Positions 1 through 7,119 of a stretch of DNA of 8,278 bases are shown in pieces. The number at the start of each line of letters is the position of its first letter. Position 1 is the stretch's first letter. The notes beneath the pieces are model-generated. The model was not told the origin of the DNA. It did no database searches and was given only the letters and a program-made list of their open reading frames with translations. The position numbers were made by a program, and so were the translations under genes. This DNA is from JAVVPO01 sp036655715 (GTDB taxonomy: Bacteria; Bacillota; Clostridia; Lachnospirales; Cellulosilyticaceae): NCBI GenBank assembly GCA_036655715.1, contig JAVVPO010000096.1:1-8278 (forward strand). The letters are read 5' to 3'.

Positions 1-1754
1 TCTTCTTCTAAGAATGGTGAGACTTTGTCATAGACTTCTTCGTGATAAGCATTAAGATAGGCTTTCTCATCCTTATTCATCTGGTTGATGTCTATACCAT
101 CTAAATCTATAGGCGCAAATGTTACAGTTTCAAATTCTAAGAATTGGCCATACTCATTTTCTTTGCCTTTTCTTACTACCAATTCATTTTCAATGCGAAT
201 ACCATGAGACCCTTCTATGTAGATACCTGGTTCATTGGTTGTAAGCATACCTTCTTCTAATTCACAGCTATCATTTCTCTCCGGCACAATCTTCCATCTG
301 AATCCGTTTGGAGACTCGTGTACATTAAGTAAAAATCCTACGCCATGTCCTGTTCCGCATTTGTAATCTAGTCCCAAATCCCAGATAGGACCTCTAGCAA
401 GCATATCCAAATTGTATCCTCTTACCCCTTGTAAGAATCTCGCTTTAGATAAGTTAATCATCCCTCTAACGACAGCTGTAAAATGTGTTTTAAGTTCTTC
501 GCTTACCTCACCTAATGCAAAAGTTCTTGTAATATCTGTTGTACCATCATAGTATTGACCGCCTGAATCTATGAGGAATAATCCTCCTTGTTCTAATGTA
601 TAATTGCTTTCTACTGATGCACTATAGTGCATCATTGCCGCATGCTCTTTGTATCCCGCTATAGTTCCAAAGCTAGGCTCTATAAAACCTTCTTGCTCTT
701 GTCTAAGCGCCTCTAATTTTTCACTTGCACTTATCTCTGTGATTTCCATCTTGCCTAAATTAGTTTTTAGCCAATACATAAACTTTGTGAAAGCTACTCC
801 ATCTTTGAGGTGACTGTTTCTGATGCTTTGTAATTCTACTTCATTTTTCTTAGCCTTTGCATACATGGTTGGGTTAAGTTCATCTAATATTTTTATATCT
901 TTTGAGATATTATGATAGATAGCATAATTCACTTTATGACTATCTAATAATATGATTTGCTCTGAGTCAAATCGCTTTACAGCCTCATAGATTTCTTCAT
1001 AACTTTGTAATGTGATTCCCTCTGCTAAGCATTTCGCCTTTATTTCTTCACTTAATTTGTCTTTATCTACAAATAGGCAGACGCTCTCTAGTGTCACGAC
1101 TGCATAAGCCAAGACTACTGGATTGAATTTTACATCTCCTCCCCTTAAGTTGAAAAGCCATGCAATATCATCTAGTGTTGTGATAACATGAGTTGTGACC
1201 CCTTTTTCTTTCATAACTTCTCTAAGTTCTAAGACCTTTTGCGTAAAATCTTTGCCACAGTACTTAGTATCTAGCAAGAAAGCTGGTGCCTGAGATAAGC
1301 TAGGTCTTTCTTCCCATACTAAATCAATAAGGTCCTTCTCATATACTACTTTGACCTTTTTATCCTCTAGCTTCTTGGCTAGTTTCATCCCTTGCTTAGC
1401 GCTTATTACTCGCCCATCAAATCCCAATACCCCATCTACTGGCACTATCTCATATAGATACTCTTCAATAGTTGGTACATCTGGTTCTCCTGATTTAAAC
1501 AGTTTAATCCCTGTATCCTCTAACTGCTTATTCGCCTGAATAAAGTATCTGCCATCTGTCCACAACCCTGCTTCTTCTGCTGTGATGACTACGGTCCCTG
1601 CTGATCCCGTAAAGCCTGATATAAATTCTCTCGCTTTAAAATATTCTCCTACATACTCACTCTCATGAAAATCTGATGACGGAATGATATAGGCATCTAT
1701 CTGATCTTTCTTCATCATTTCTCTAAGTACTTGTACACGCTCTCTTATGCTCAT
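1..1754 (-). CDS. pepP: Aminopeptidase P (Xaa-Pro aminopeptidase, M24B), 3' end cut off by window edge
   Basis: This metallopeptidase would remove an N-terminal residue preceding proline, as a cytoplasmic enzyme with two divalent metals, usually Mn. My translation gives 584 residues with no stop before the edge. Eukaryotic-like three-domain aminopeptidase P proteins are near 600, so only a short C-terminal tail is missing. Residues about 1-300 form the two creatinase-like N-terminal domains, about 300-525 the pita-bread catalytic domain, and the rest the M24 C-terminal domain. All five expected metal ligands are present: D396 and D407 (in DSGGQYYDGTTDITR), H470 (GTGHGVGF), E508 (NEPG) and E522 (RIENE). 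The supporting histidines H376 (MMHYS) and H479 (NVHES) are also there. The ATG at 1754 follows AGGAGGA by 6 bases. It sits behind a terminator-like hairpin, so it is probably a separate transcription unit from the transporter genes. No signal peptide is seen. Confidence 0.95.
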   Translation of the reverse strand, partial: MSIRERVQVLREMMKKDQIDAYIIPSSDFHESEYVGEYFKAREFISGFTGSAGTVVITAEEAGLWTDGRYFIQANKQLEDTGIKLFKSGEPDVPTIEEYLYEIVPVDGVLGFDGRVISAKQGMKLAKKLEDKKVKVVYEKDLIDLVWEERPSLSQAPAFLLDTKYCGKDFTQKVLELREVMKEKGVTTHVITTLDDIAWLFNLRGGDVKFNPVVLAYAVVTLESVCLFVDKDKLSEEIKAKCLAEGITLQSYEEIYEAVKRFDSEQIILLDSHKVNYAIYHNISKDIKILDELNPTMYAKAKKNEVELQSIRNSHLKDGVAFTKFMYWLKTNLGKMEITEISASEKLEALRQEQEGFIEPSFGTIAGYKEHAAMMHYSASVESNYTLEQGGLFLIDSGGQYYDGTTDITRTFALGEVSEELKTHFTAVVRGMINLSKARFLQGVRGYNLDMLARGPIWDLGLDYKCGTGHGVGFLLNVHESPNGFRWKIVPERNDSCELEEGMLTTNEPGIYIEGSHGIRIENELVVRKGKENEYGQFLEFETVTFAPIDLDGIDINQMNKDEKAYLNAYHEEVYDKVSPFLEE

Positions 1755-1760
1755 CTTTTT

Positions 1761-1767
1761 TCCTCCT
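1761..1767 (-). promoter_or_regulatory. Ribosome binding site of the aminopeptidase P gene
   Basis: The minus strand reads AGGAGGA six bases before the ATG at 1754. This near-perfect Shine-Dalgarno match fixes the start of a gene that is incomplete in the window. Confidence 0.85.
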
Positions 1768-1788
1768 CATTTTGAACTGCTTTATTTC

Positions 1789-1817
1789 ATCGTATCCCAT
1801 TTTCATTTACACTACAA
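1789..1817 (-). promoter_or_regulatory. Possible sigma-70-type promoter for aminopeptidase P
   Basis: On the minus strand TTGTAG (1817-1812) and TACGAT (1794-1789) are separated by 17 bases, between the upstream terminator hairpin and the ribosome binding site. The -35 box matches only three of six consensus bases and the -10 box four of six. Position supports the call more than sequence does. Initiation would fall near 1782. Confidence 0.25.
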
Positions 1818-1835
1818 CACTATTTTTTTGCATCA

Positions 1836-1880
1836 CAATAAAATCCTAAAGCATCTACCGTAGATTTCAGCTTTAGGATT
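1836..1880 (-). terminator. Rho-independent terminator at the end of the transporter/phosphatase operon
   Basis: The arms AATCCTAAAGC (1842-1852) and GCTTTAGGATT (1870-1880) are perfect 11-bp complements. The stem can continue through ATCTA/TAGAT (1853-1857 with 1861-1865) around a CCG loop, leaving a TTCA bulge (1866-1869). Read on the minus strand, the stem is followed by TTTTATTG, a short U-rich tract. It begins 8 bases past the phosphatase stop codon, where an operon terminator belongs. The stem is AU-rich and the U-tract is interrupted, so read-through into aminopeptidase P is possible. Confidence 0.7.
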
Positions 1881-1887
1881 AGTCATT

Positions 1888-3402
1888 TTATTTTATAAGT
1901 CCAAACTCAGGTTTATCCATAATTTGAACTTCTCCATGTGATTTAATATACTCAATAGCTAGCTCCTGAATATCCACCCCATATTCCTTCACTAACTTAC
2001 ACTCCTGATAGCATTCATAGCCACCTGTCCCTGTTGCTCTATAATCACTCATGGCTAAAGTGTATTTTCCGTCCTCTAAAGGTTTACCATCTTTCTTAAT
2101 CTCTACCACTCTTTGCCCTACTGGCTTAGTAAGGTCAAAGGTATAGCTAAGCCCTGCAAAGAAGTCGTAGTTATAATGCTCTACCTTTGGACTTAAGAAG
2201 CAATCAGAAATAGTCATTTCACCATCTTCGAGTGTAAAGTACTCTGCGCAGCGTTCTAAAGCCTTACGCAGTATACTTTCATCCACTTCTAATACTTTAA
2301 TGGTATTAGGGAATTGATAGGCCGCCATAACATCTCTTGTTGTGACTTCTCTATTAAATCCTATAGGATTATTGCCGAGACTAATACAAGAGAAATCCGC
2401 TCCTGTATGCTCTAACTGCAGTTGATTGCAAAAATCAGCAAGTCTTGAGCCATTCACTGCTAACTCTATCTTGGTTAAAGCAGGTATCTCTTCTGTAAAG
2501 CTTCCTAATTTTTTATCAAGCCATACTTCTACTTTTTCTTGCATCTTGGTCCACTCTTTGGAAACTGTAGCTACGTCTATCATTTGTGGTATGATACATT
2601 CAGAAGTTATTTTAAGTTTACCATCTGATAGGACCTCTACTTCGATATACCCATACTTCTGGGCATTAGCAGGAAGTTGTAGCGTATAGGTTCCATAGAG
2701 CATTCTACCTTCTACTGGCATATGCTGATGAGCCGTAAGTAATATATCATAATCAAGTTCCTTACAAATACGATAACCTACATTCTCATTTCCCTCGGCT
2801 AAACGCTCACCCGTCTCAAGATTACATTCAAAACCACCGTGATAAATACAAACGGTTATATCACATAAGCCTTTAATTTCCTCTAAGGTCTTCTTCGCTG
2901 CTTCATAGGTATCTTCTACTGTAAAATGCTCCAGGTGAACTGGCTTTTCCCATAGATTGACATAGTCTGTAACAATGCCTACTAAACCTACTTTAAGACC
3001 ATTTGCAAGTTCATGAATGACATAAGGCTTAATACCTAATTGATTGGTATGGTCTACCACATTAGCAGCTAGGCACTGTGCACTTAGAGTATGAAGATAA
3101 CGTTCTAGCCCCTTATAATCATAGTTGAAATCATGATTACCTAAAGTTATATAATCATAGGGCGCACTATTAAACACTTCTGCAATAGTACATCCTGTGC
3201 TTTGTTTTTCCCACATATATTTTGAAAAGGCAGAACCTTGCACTGTATCTCCGCCATCTAACACAAGGGTGTTGCCATCCTTCTCAAATTCACTAATACA
3301 ACTAAGTACCCCCATGTTCTTCTCTTCTTTACTCACATAATCCGTTGGAAAGAGATAACCATGCGTATCCGATGTATAGTACATTTTTAATGTTTTTTTC
3401 AT
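1888..3402 (-). CDS. Cytoplasmic metallophosphatase / 5'-nucleotidase-family protein, CpdB-like signatures
   Basis: A 504-residue two-domain enzyme of the UshA/CpdB/YfkN superfamily, which hydrolyses phosphate esters of nucleotides. The N-terminal calcineurin-like domain (about 1-270) carries the dinuclear metal motifs: D12 and H14 (SDTHG), D52 (GGDTVQGS), N89 and H90 (GNHDFNY), H188 (YHGG), and H225 and H227 (TAHQH). The C-terminal nucleotidase domain (about 300-504) has NYDFF (411-415) and DYRATGTGGYE (453-463), which resemble the base-stacking, substrate-specificity region. The GNHDFNY form, with Asn at 93 where UshA has its catalytic Asp, recalls 2',3'-cyclic-nucleotide phosphodiesterases. 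There is no signal peptide, membrane anchor or LPXTG tail, so it should act in the cytoplasm, unlike most characterised relatives. AAGGA lies 10 bases before the ATG. It is the last operon gene, 70 bases after phnE, and plausibly processes the imported substrate. The substrate itself is inferred. Confidence 0.9.
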   Translation of the reverse strand: MKKTLKMYYTSDTHGYLFPTDYVSKEEKNMGVLSCISEFEKDGNTLVLDGGDTVQGSAFSKYMWEKQSTGCTIAEVFNSAPYDYITLGNHDFNYDYKGLERYLHTLSAQCLAANVVDHTNQLGIKPYVIHELANGLKVGLVGIVTDYVNLWEKPVHLEHFTVEDTYEAAKKTLEEIKGLCDITVCIYHGGFECNLETGERLAEGNENVGYRICKELDYDILLTAHQHMPVEGRMLYGTYTLQLPANAQKYGYIEVEVLSDGKLKITSECIIPQMIDVATVSKEWTKMQEKVEVWLDKKLGSFTEEIPALTKIELAVNGSRLADFCNQLQLEHTGADFSCISLGNNPIGFNREVTTRDVMAAYQFPNTIKVLEVDESILRKALERCAEYFTLEDGEMTISDCFLSPKVEHYNYDFFAGLSYTFDLTKPVGQRVVEIKKDGKPLEDGKYTLAMSDYRATGTGGYECYQECKLVKEYGVDIQELAIEYIKSHGEVQIMDKPEFGLIK

Positions 3403-3472
3403 TTTTGTGCTATCCTTCTCTTCCTATCTAGCTACTTTATCCTAGTCTAATATCTCAAATTTCTAGTAGGTA

Positions 3473-4297
3473 CTAACCTCTAGCAAGTTTAATACGAATT
3501 TTCCCTGAAAACCACTCGATGATCAATACCAAAACGATAAGCCCTGCCAAAATGGCACCTACTTCATTCCATCTGTAAGCATTCATAGCAAAAATAAGTG
3601 GTGCACCAATACCACCAGCGCCTACTAGACCAAGTACTGTAGCATCTCTTAAGTTCATATCAAAACGATAAATAATAGTTGAAGCAAAATCAGGCATAAG
3701 CTGTGGCAAAATACCGTATCTAATCTTTTGGAATGTTGTACATCCACAAGCATCTAAAGATTCTAAAATCTTAACATCTATATCCTCAATAGACTCAATA
3801 TACATTTTTGAGATCATTCCGATTGAGCAAAGTGACATAGTTAGTAATCCCGCAAAAGGACCAGGTCCTGTTACCATAATAAACATTAAGCCATAGACAA
3901 AAGCCGGGATTGTCCTAATAGCCATAATAATAACACGACCTATTAAAGCAATCGGCTTAGGTACAATATTTGTCGCACTAAGGAAAGCTATCGGAATGGC
4001 TAAAACCGCACCTACAATGGTTCCTAAAAAGGCAATACACATTGTTTCTAATAAGAGATAAGGTACACCTTGAGGCGTTAAGTTAAATAAAAGCTTTGTG
4101 TCCGGTCTAAAAATCCCACCGATAATCTTGTTAGCTATACCCGCCCCGCCTTCTGTCATTCCAGCAAATTTCATAGTCCCACTAGACCATACTACTAAGA
4201 TGACAAAAATAAGCGCTACTATCACTTGAAAAATCCATGTCTTAGGCTGTTTTTCTAATTGCTCTTTAATTTTTTGCTGTCTCACATCTAAATCCAT
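3473..4297 (-). CDS. phnE: PhnE-type ABC transporter permease (second permease)
   Basis: An inner-membrane permease of the phosphonate/phosphite/phosphate-ester ABC import family, 274 residues from the ATG at 4297. A hydrophobic segment at about 21-39 follows a charged cytoplasmic start. Further membrane segments lie near 80-107, 118-142, 148-163 and 245-263. The cytoplasmic EAA loop that docks on the ATPase is at about 179-198 (ESLDACGCTTFQKIRYGILP), with the conserved glycine kept. The open frame extends five codons upstream to a GTG at 4312, but those codons (GTG GGA GGA AGT AGC) contain the GGAGG ribosome binding site, so I prefer the ATG. It begins 15 bases after the other permease stops. 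The two permeases differ clearly in sequence, which suggests a heterodimeric channel. Which phnE subtype each represents cannot be told by eye. Confidence 0.93.
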   Translation of the reverse strand: MDLDVRQQKIKEQLEKQPKTWIFQVIVALIFVILVVWSSGTMKFAGMTEGGAGIANKIIGGIFRPDTKLLFNLTPQGVPYLLLETMCIAFLGTIVGAVLAIPIAFLSATNIVPKPIALIGRVIIMAIRTIPAFVYGLMFIMVTGPGPFAGLLTMSLCSIGMISKMYIESIEDIDVKILESLDACGCTTFQKIRYGILPQLMPDFASTIIYRFDMNLRDATVLGLVGAGGIGAPLIFAMNAYRWNEVGAILAGLIVLVLIIEWFSGKIRIKLARG

Positions 4298-4302
4298 GCT
4301 AC

Positions 4303-4311
4303 TTCCTCCCA
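4303..4311 (-). promoter_or_regulatory. Ribosome binding site that decides the second permease start
   Basis: The minus strand reads GGGAGGAAG just downstream of the preceding TAG stop (4315-4313). GGAGG (4309-4305) is seven bases from the ATG at 4297. If the GTG at 4312 were used, this signal would lie inside the coding sequence. Confidence 0.8.
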
Positions 4312-4312
4312 C

Positions 4313-5134
4313 CTAAGTTAATTTCTTACGTAGATAATGACTCATACTTTCAATAACCATAACAGCTATAAATAAAGTAACAAGAATCATACCCACGCTG
4401 CTATACTCTCGCCAACCGATTTTTTCATTTAAGATGAGTCCTAAACCACCGGCCCCTACATATCCAAGGATTGAAGCATATCTTACATTTCCTTCAAAAC
4501 AGAATAAGCAGTTCGCAATATAGCTTGGAAGAACTTGTGGTACAATAGCCGCTAGAAAAGCTTTTAGTTTAGTTGCTCCAAAAGACTCCATCGCTTCATA
4601 AGCTCCCATATCCACTGTTTCAACTTGCTCATAAAGCAGCTTGCCAATATAAGCGAAAGTAAAGACAGCAATAGCTGTTGTCCCAGCTAGTGTTCCAAGG
4701 CCAAAGATATAAGTGGCAATCAGAGCTATAACCAAAGTAGGTATAGTTCTTACTAAACTTAAAAATAAACGTGTAATAGAAACAACTATCTTGCTACTTA
4801 CAATATTACTGGCTGCAAGAATAGCAAAAGGTATTGCCGCAAGCGCTCCAATGACTGAGCCTAGTAAAGACATCTTAATCGTATCAAATAGTGGTGTCCA
4901 AATGGCATTTAAATAGCCCCACTCTGGTGGCACCATGTCTTTTAAAATATTAAAAAAGTACTTTCCTCTTTTTACAATAACAGATAATTCAAACCCTGTA
5001 ACATCAATAGCAATCCACGTTGCAATCAAAAGGAGTACAATCACTAAAGGCATGCGTGAACGAGGTTCTAATATTTCTTTTCCATCACTAAGTACAATCT
5101 TTTTGGGCGGAAAAATTTTGTCATATAAGTTCAT
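4313..5134 (-). CDS. phnE: PhnE-type ABC transporter permease (first permease)
   Basis: The first of two PhnE-like inner-membrane permeases, 273 residues from the ATG at 5134. A polar start of about 27 residues precedes membrane segments near 28-47, 85-109, 117-145, 150-168 and 244-262. The EAA loop is at about 180-200 (EAMESFGATKLKAFLAAIVP), followed by YVGAGGLG (225-232), a glycine-rich stretch shared with the other permease (VGAGGIG). The open frame continues 11 codons upstream to an ATG at 5167, but that would overlap phnC by 32 bases. The ATG at 5134 has GGAGG six bases away and lies one base past the phnC stop, so it is the better start. This tight spacing suggests translational coupling, giving ATPase and permease in balanced amounts. 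Confidence 0.93.
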   Translation of the reverse strand: MNLYDKIFPPKKIVLSDGKEILEPRSRMPLVIVLLLIATWIAIDVTGFELSVIVKRGKYFFNILKDMVPPEWGYLNAIWTPLFDTIKMSLLGSVIGALAAIPFAILAASNIVSSKIVVSITRLFLSLVRTIPTLVIALIATYIFGLGTLAGTTAIAVFTFAYIGKLLYEQVETVDMGAYEAMESFGATKLKAFLAAIVPQVLPSYIANCLFCFEGNVRYASILGYVGAGGLGLILNEKIGWREYSSVGMILVTLFIAVMVIESMSHYLRKKLT

Positions 5135-5135
5135 C

Positions 5136-5894
5136 TTAGCCCTCCATCTTACCAATTTCTTGACCACAGTAAATTTGATCTAAAATCTCTTGTGTTACCG
5201 CCTTACTTGGACCATCATAAACAACCTCACCAGCTCTAATCCCGATGACACGGTCTGCATATTCTAAAGCTAAGTCAACATGGTGAATATTAATCAAAAC
5301 AGAAATGTTCATCTCTTTATTAATACGTCTAAAGTCATTCATAACTTGTTTTGCTGTAACAGGATCAAGCGCTGCAACTGGTTCATCAGCAAGCATAATC
5401 TTTGGATTTTGTGCTAAAGTTCTAGCTAGTGCTACCCTTTGTTGTTGTCCACCTGAAAGCTGATCTACTCTTGTATAAGCTTTCTCTAGAATACCTACTT
5501 TGTCTAAAGCTTCTAACGCCGCTACCTTATGCTCTGTAGGATAAGCTCCTAGAAGTACTCTCCAGAAAGGTAGGTCTGGTATATTAGAAGTTAAAACATT
5601 TTTTATCACTGTTGTTCTTGTAACCAGATTGAATGATTGAAAAATCATCCCTATACCTCTACGGAATTTTCTAAGTGATTTTCCTCTTAAAGTACTCACA
5701 TCTACATTATCTACTGTAAGCTTTCCTTCTGAAATATCATGCACACGGTTAATCGTACGAATAAGTGTTGATTTCCCCGCTCCTGAAAGTCCTATAATAG
5801 CTACGAATTCTCCTTGCTCAATCTCAAGGGACACATTTTTTAATCCCTTAAACCCGTTCGGGTATACTTTGCTTACATTTTCAAATTTAATCAT
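5136..5894 (-). CDS. phnC: PhnC-type phosphonate/phosphate-ester ABC transporter ATPase
   Basis: The cytoplasmic ATPase that powers the importer, 252 residues, the usual PhnC length. Every ABC motif is intact: Walker A GLSGAGKST (35-43), Q-loop Q86 (MIFQSFNLV), signature LSGGQQQR (146-153), Walker B IMLADEP (166-172) with catalytic E171, D-loop ALD (175-177), and H-loop H204 (NIHHVDLAL). The NxHxVDLA form around the H-loop is typical of PhnC rather than generic ABC ATPases. The AGGAG site (5912-5908) is 13 bases from the ATG, wider than usual, and no better in-frame start is nearby. The Shine-Dalgarno of the next gene lies within its last codons. A terminator-like hairpin separates it from phnD upstream, so its transcription probably depends on read-through. 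Confidence 0.96.
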   Translation of the reverse strand: MIKFENVSKVYPNGFKGLKNVSLEIEQGEFVAIIGLSGAGKSTLIRTINRVHDISEGKLTVDNVDVSTLRGKSLRKFRRGIGMIFQSFNLVTRTTVIKNVLTSNIPDLPFWRVLLGAYPTEHKVAALEALDKVGILEKAYTRVDQLSGGQQQRVALARTLAQNPKIMLADEPVAALDPVTAKQVMNDFRRINKEMNISVLINIHHVDLALEYADRVIGIRAGEVVYDGPSKAVTQEILDQIYCGQEIGKMEG

Positions 5895-5942
5895 AAAAGT
5901 CTCACTTCTCCTCTAGACTAAGGTTAACTATCTCTTTTATTT

Positions 5943-5981
5943 GCAAAAATAATGGGCGAGTTATACAACTCTCCCATTATT
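5943..5981 (-). terminator. Intra-operon terminator-like hairpin between phnD and phnC
   Basis: The arms at 5948-5962 and 5967-5981 pair over 15 positions with one mismatch (5957/5972) around a 4-base ATAC loop. On the minus strand the stem is followed directly by TTTTT (5949-5945). Together these form a classic intrinsic terminator, 16 bases after the phnD stop. As phnC lies just downstream on the same strand with no clear promoter of its own, the hairpin probably acts as a partial terminator and 3' mRNA stabiliser. Both effects would keep binding-protein mRNA above that of the membrane complex. Confidence 0.8.
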
Positions 5982-5996
5982 TATAGATGTTGCAAC

Positions 5997-7049
5997 TTAT
6001 TTTCCTGCGTTAAGTTCTTGAATTAATTTTTGGGCAGCACGTTCATTATCATAATCAGTAGGCACCGCTACTTGGTAACCATTGTGGCTGTAGATTGAGA
6101 TAACTTCTTTACCGGCTTCTGTATTACCAATGTTGATAAATGCATTTTGAACTGCTTTTTTGAAATCTTCATCCATAATCTCAGAAGTTGTACTTACACT
6201 TACTGTATCATTGTAAATACCTGGTGTTACACCAATAACATTTGTTTCATCCCAGATAGAAGCTGTTCTTCCGAACTCCTGCGTCCATTTGCTTTCATTG
6301 TCACGACGTAAGTCTGCATAACCTACTAAAATATCTATTTGACCAGATGCAAGGCGAGCCATAGCACTACCATAAGAATCGGCTTGTACTGCACTTGCTA
6401 AATCTGTAAGGCTCTTACCATAGTTTTCTTGTAACCATAATGATGGGTAGATGTAACCTGCTGGAGATGTTGAAGACATAATACTCCAGTTAGCTGAATT
6501 AACGTCTTCCCAAGTAAGCGCTTCACCAGCATTTACTTTAGCTGCTAATGCTTGTCCTTTTTCAGATGGACCTGCTATGATTAATGAACGATAGAAAGTT
6601 ACTTGTTCGTCTAATCCTGTTGTTGGTTTGTTATCATTCCATTCTTTTGCACTATCAGATTCTACACTTAATGCATCACGTGTTGCAGTTAAGATAACCT
6701 CTGCTCCATCATCATATAATACATATGTTCCACCTGGGATTAAACCGATATCAGCTGTTCCTGCACTAAGTGCTACGCCTACAGCTTCAAAGCTTGTTCC
6801 TACTGTGATCTCTACTTCTTCTACATTGTAACCTTCTTTAGCTAATTCTTCTTTTAACATACCTTTTAAAGGTTCTGTTGCTGTAACGATCTCAGCTGGT
6901 TCTTTAGATGGTACGAATGCCACTTTAAGTTTCTCAATTGTTTTTCCCTCTGTAGGTGCTCCGCCCTCTTCTTTTGCTGGACCTGCACAACCAGTAAATA
7001 TAGATACCCCTAGTGTCATTGCCATTAATGCTGCTACTAACTTTTTCAT
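5997..7049 (-). CDS. phnD: PhnD-type substrate-binding lipoprotein
   Basis: The extracytoplasmic receptor of the importer, 350 residues from the ATG at 7049. A lipoprotein signal peptide (MKKLVAALMAM onward) ends at a lipobox-like FTGC with Cys21, and an acidic, glycine-rich linker follows. Thus the protein is probably lipid-anchored on the outer face of the membrane. PhnD family features include VAFVPSKEP (about 43-51), GTADIGLIPGGTYVLY (about 97-112), the SSTSPAGY loop (192-199) that matches the Ser/Thr-rich phosphonate-oxyanion binding turn, and ASGQIDILVGYAD (about 234-246). The open frame extends 11 codons upstream to an ATG at 7082. Those codons include the GGAGGA ribosome binding site and would put charged residues before the signal peptide, so I prefer 7049. 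The ligand class (phosphonate, phosphite or phosphate ester) cannot be fixed from these motifs. Confidence 0.94.
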   Translation of the reverse strand: MKKLVAALMAMTLGVSIFTGCAGPAKEEGGAPTEGKTIEKLKVAFVPSKEPAEIVTATEPLKGMLKEELAKEGYNVEEVEITVGTSFEAVGVALSAGTADIGLIPGGTYVLYDDGAEVILTATRDALSVESDSAKEWNDNKPTTGLDEQVTFYRSLIIAGPSEKGQALAAKVNAGEALTWEDVNSANWSIMSSTSPAGYIYPSLWLQENYGKSLTDLASAVQADSYGSAMARLASGQIDILVGYADLRRDNESKWTQEFGRTASIWDETNVIGVTPGIYNDTVSVSTTSEIMDEDFKKAVQNAFINIGNTEAGKEVISIYSHNGYQVAVPTDYDNERAAQKLIQELNAGK

Positions 7050-7053
7050 ATTA

Positions 7054-7059
7054 TCCTCC
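7054..7059 (-). promoter_or_regulatory. Ribosome binding site that decides the phnD start
   Basis: The minus strand reads GGAGGA four bases before the ATG at 7049. It overlaps another in-frame ATG (7061-7059, ATGGAGGAT), which is therefore unlikely to be the true start. Confidence 0.75.
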
Positions 7060-7119
7060 ATGTTGTTTATACTTTTATGCAATTTTATATTTAAGATTCT
7101 AGCACTTGTAGGCTAGTTC

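Noticed and set aside
1351..1539. Short plus-strand open frame within the aminopeptidase P region
   Set aside because: It is antisense to conserved codons of the aminopeptidase and has no recognisable domain or ribosome binding site.
2426..2689. Plus-strand open frame opposite the phosphatase gene
   Set aside because: It overlaps the clearly conserved nucleotidase domain on the other strand, and its translation shows no family features.
4713..5183. Two plus-strand open frames opposite the first permease
   Set aside because: Their composition mirrors the hydrophobic codons of the real permease. Neither has a supporting start signal or homologous motif.
6628..6831. Plus-strand open frame opposite phnD
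   Set aside because: It is antisense to well-conserved PhnD sequence, Ser/Thr-rich by composition, and has no ribosome binding site.
7099..7116. CTAGC/GCTAG inverted repeat between the regulator gene and phnD
   Set aside because: The stem is only 5 bp with an 8-base loop and no following U-tract on the minus strand, too weak to call a terminator or operator.
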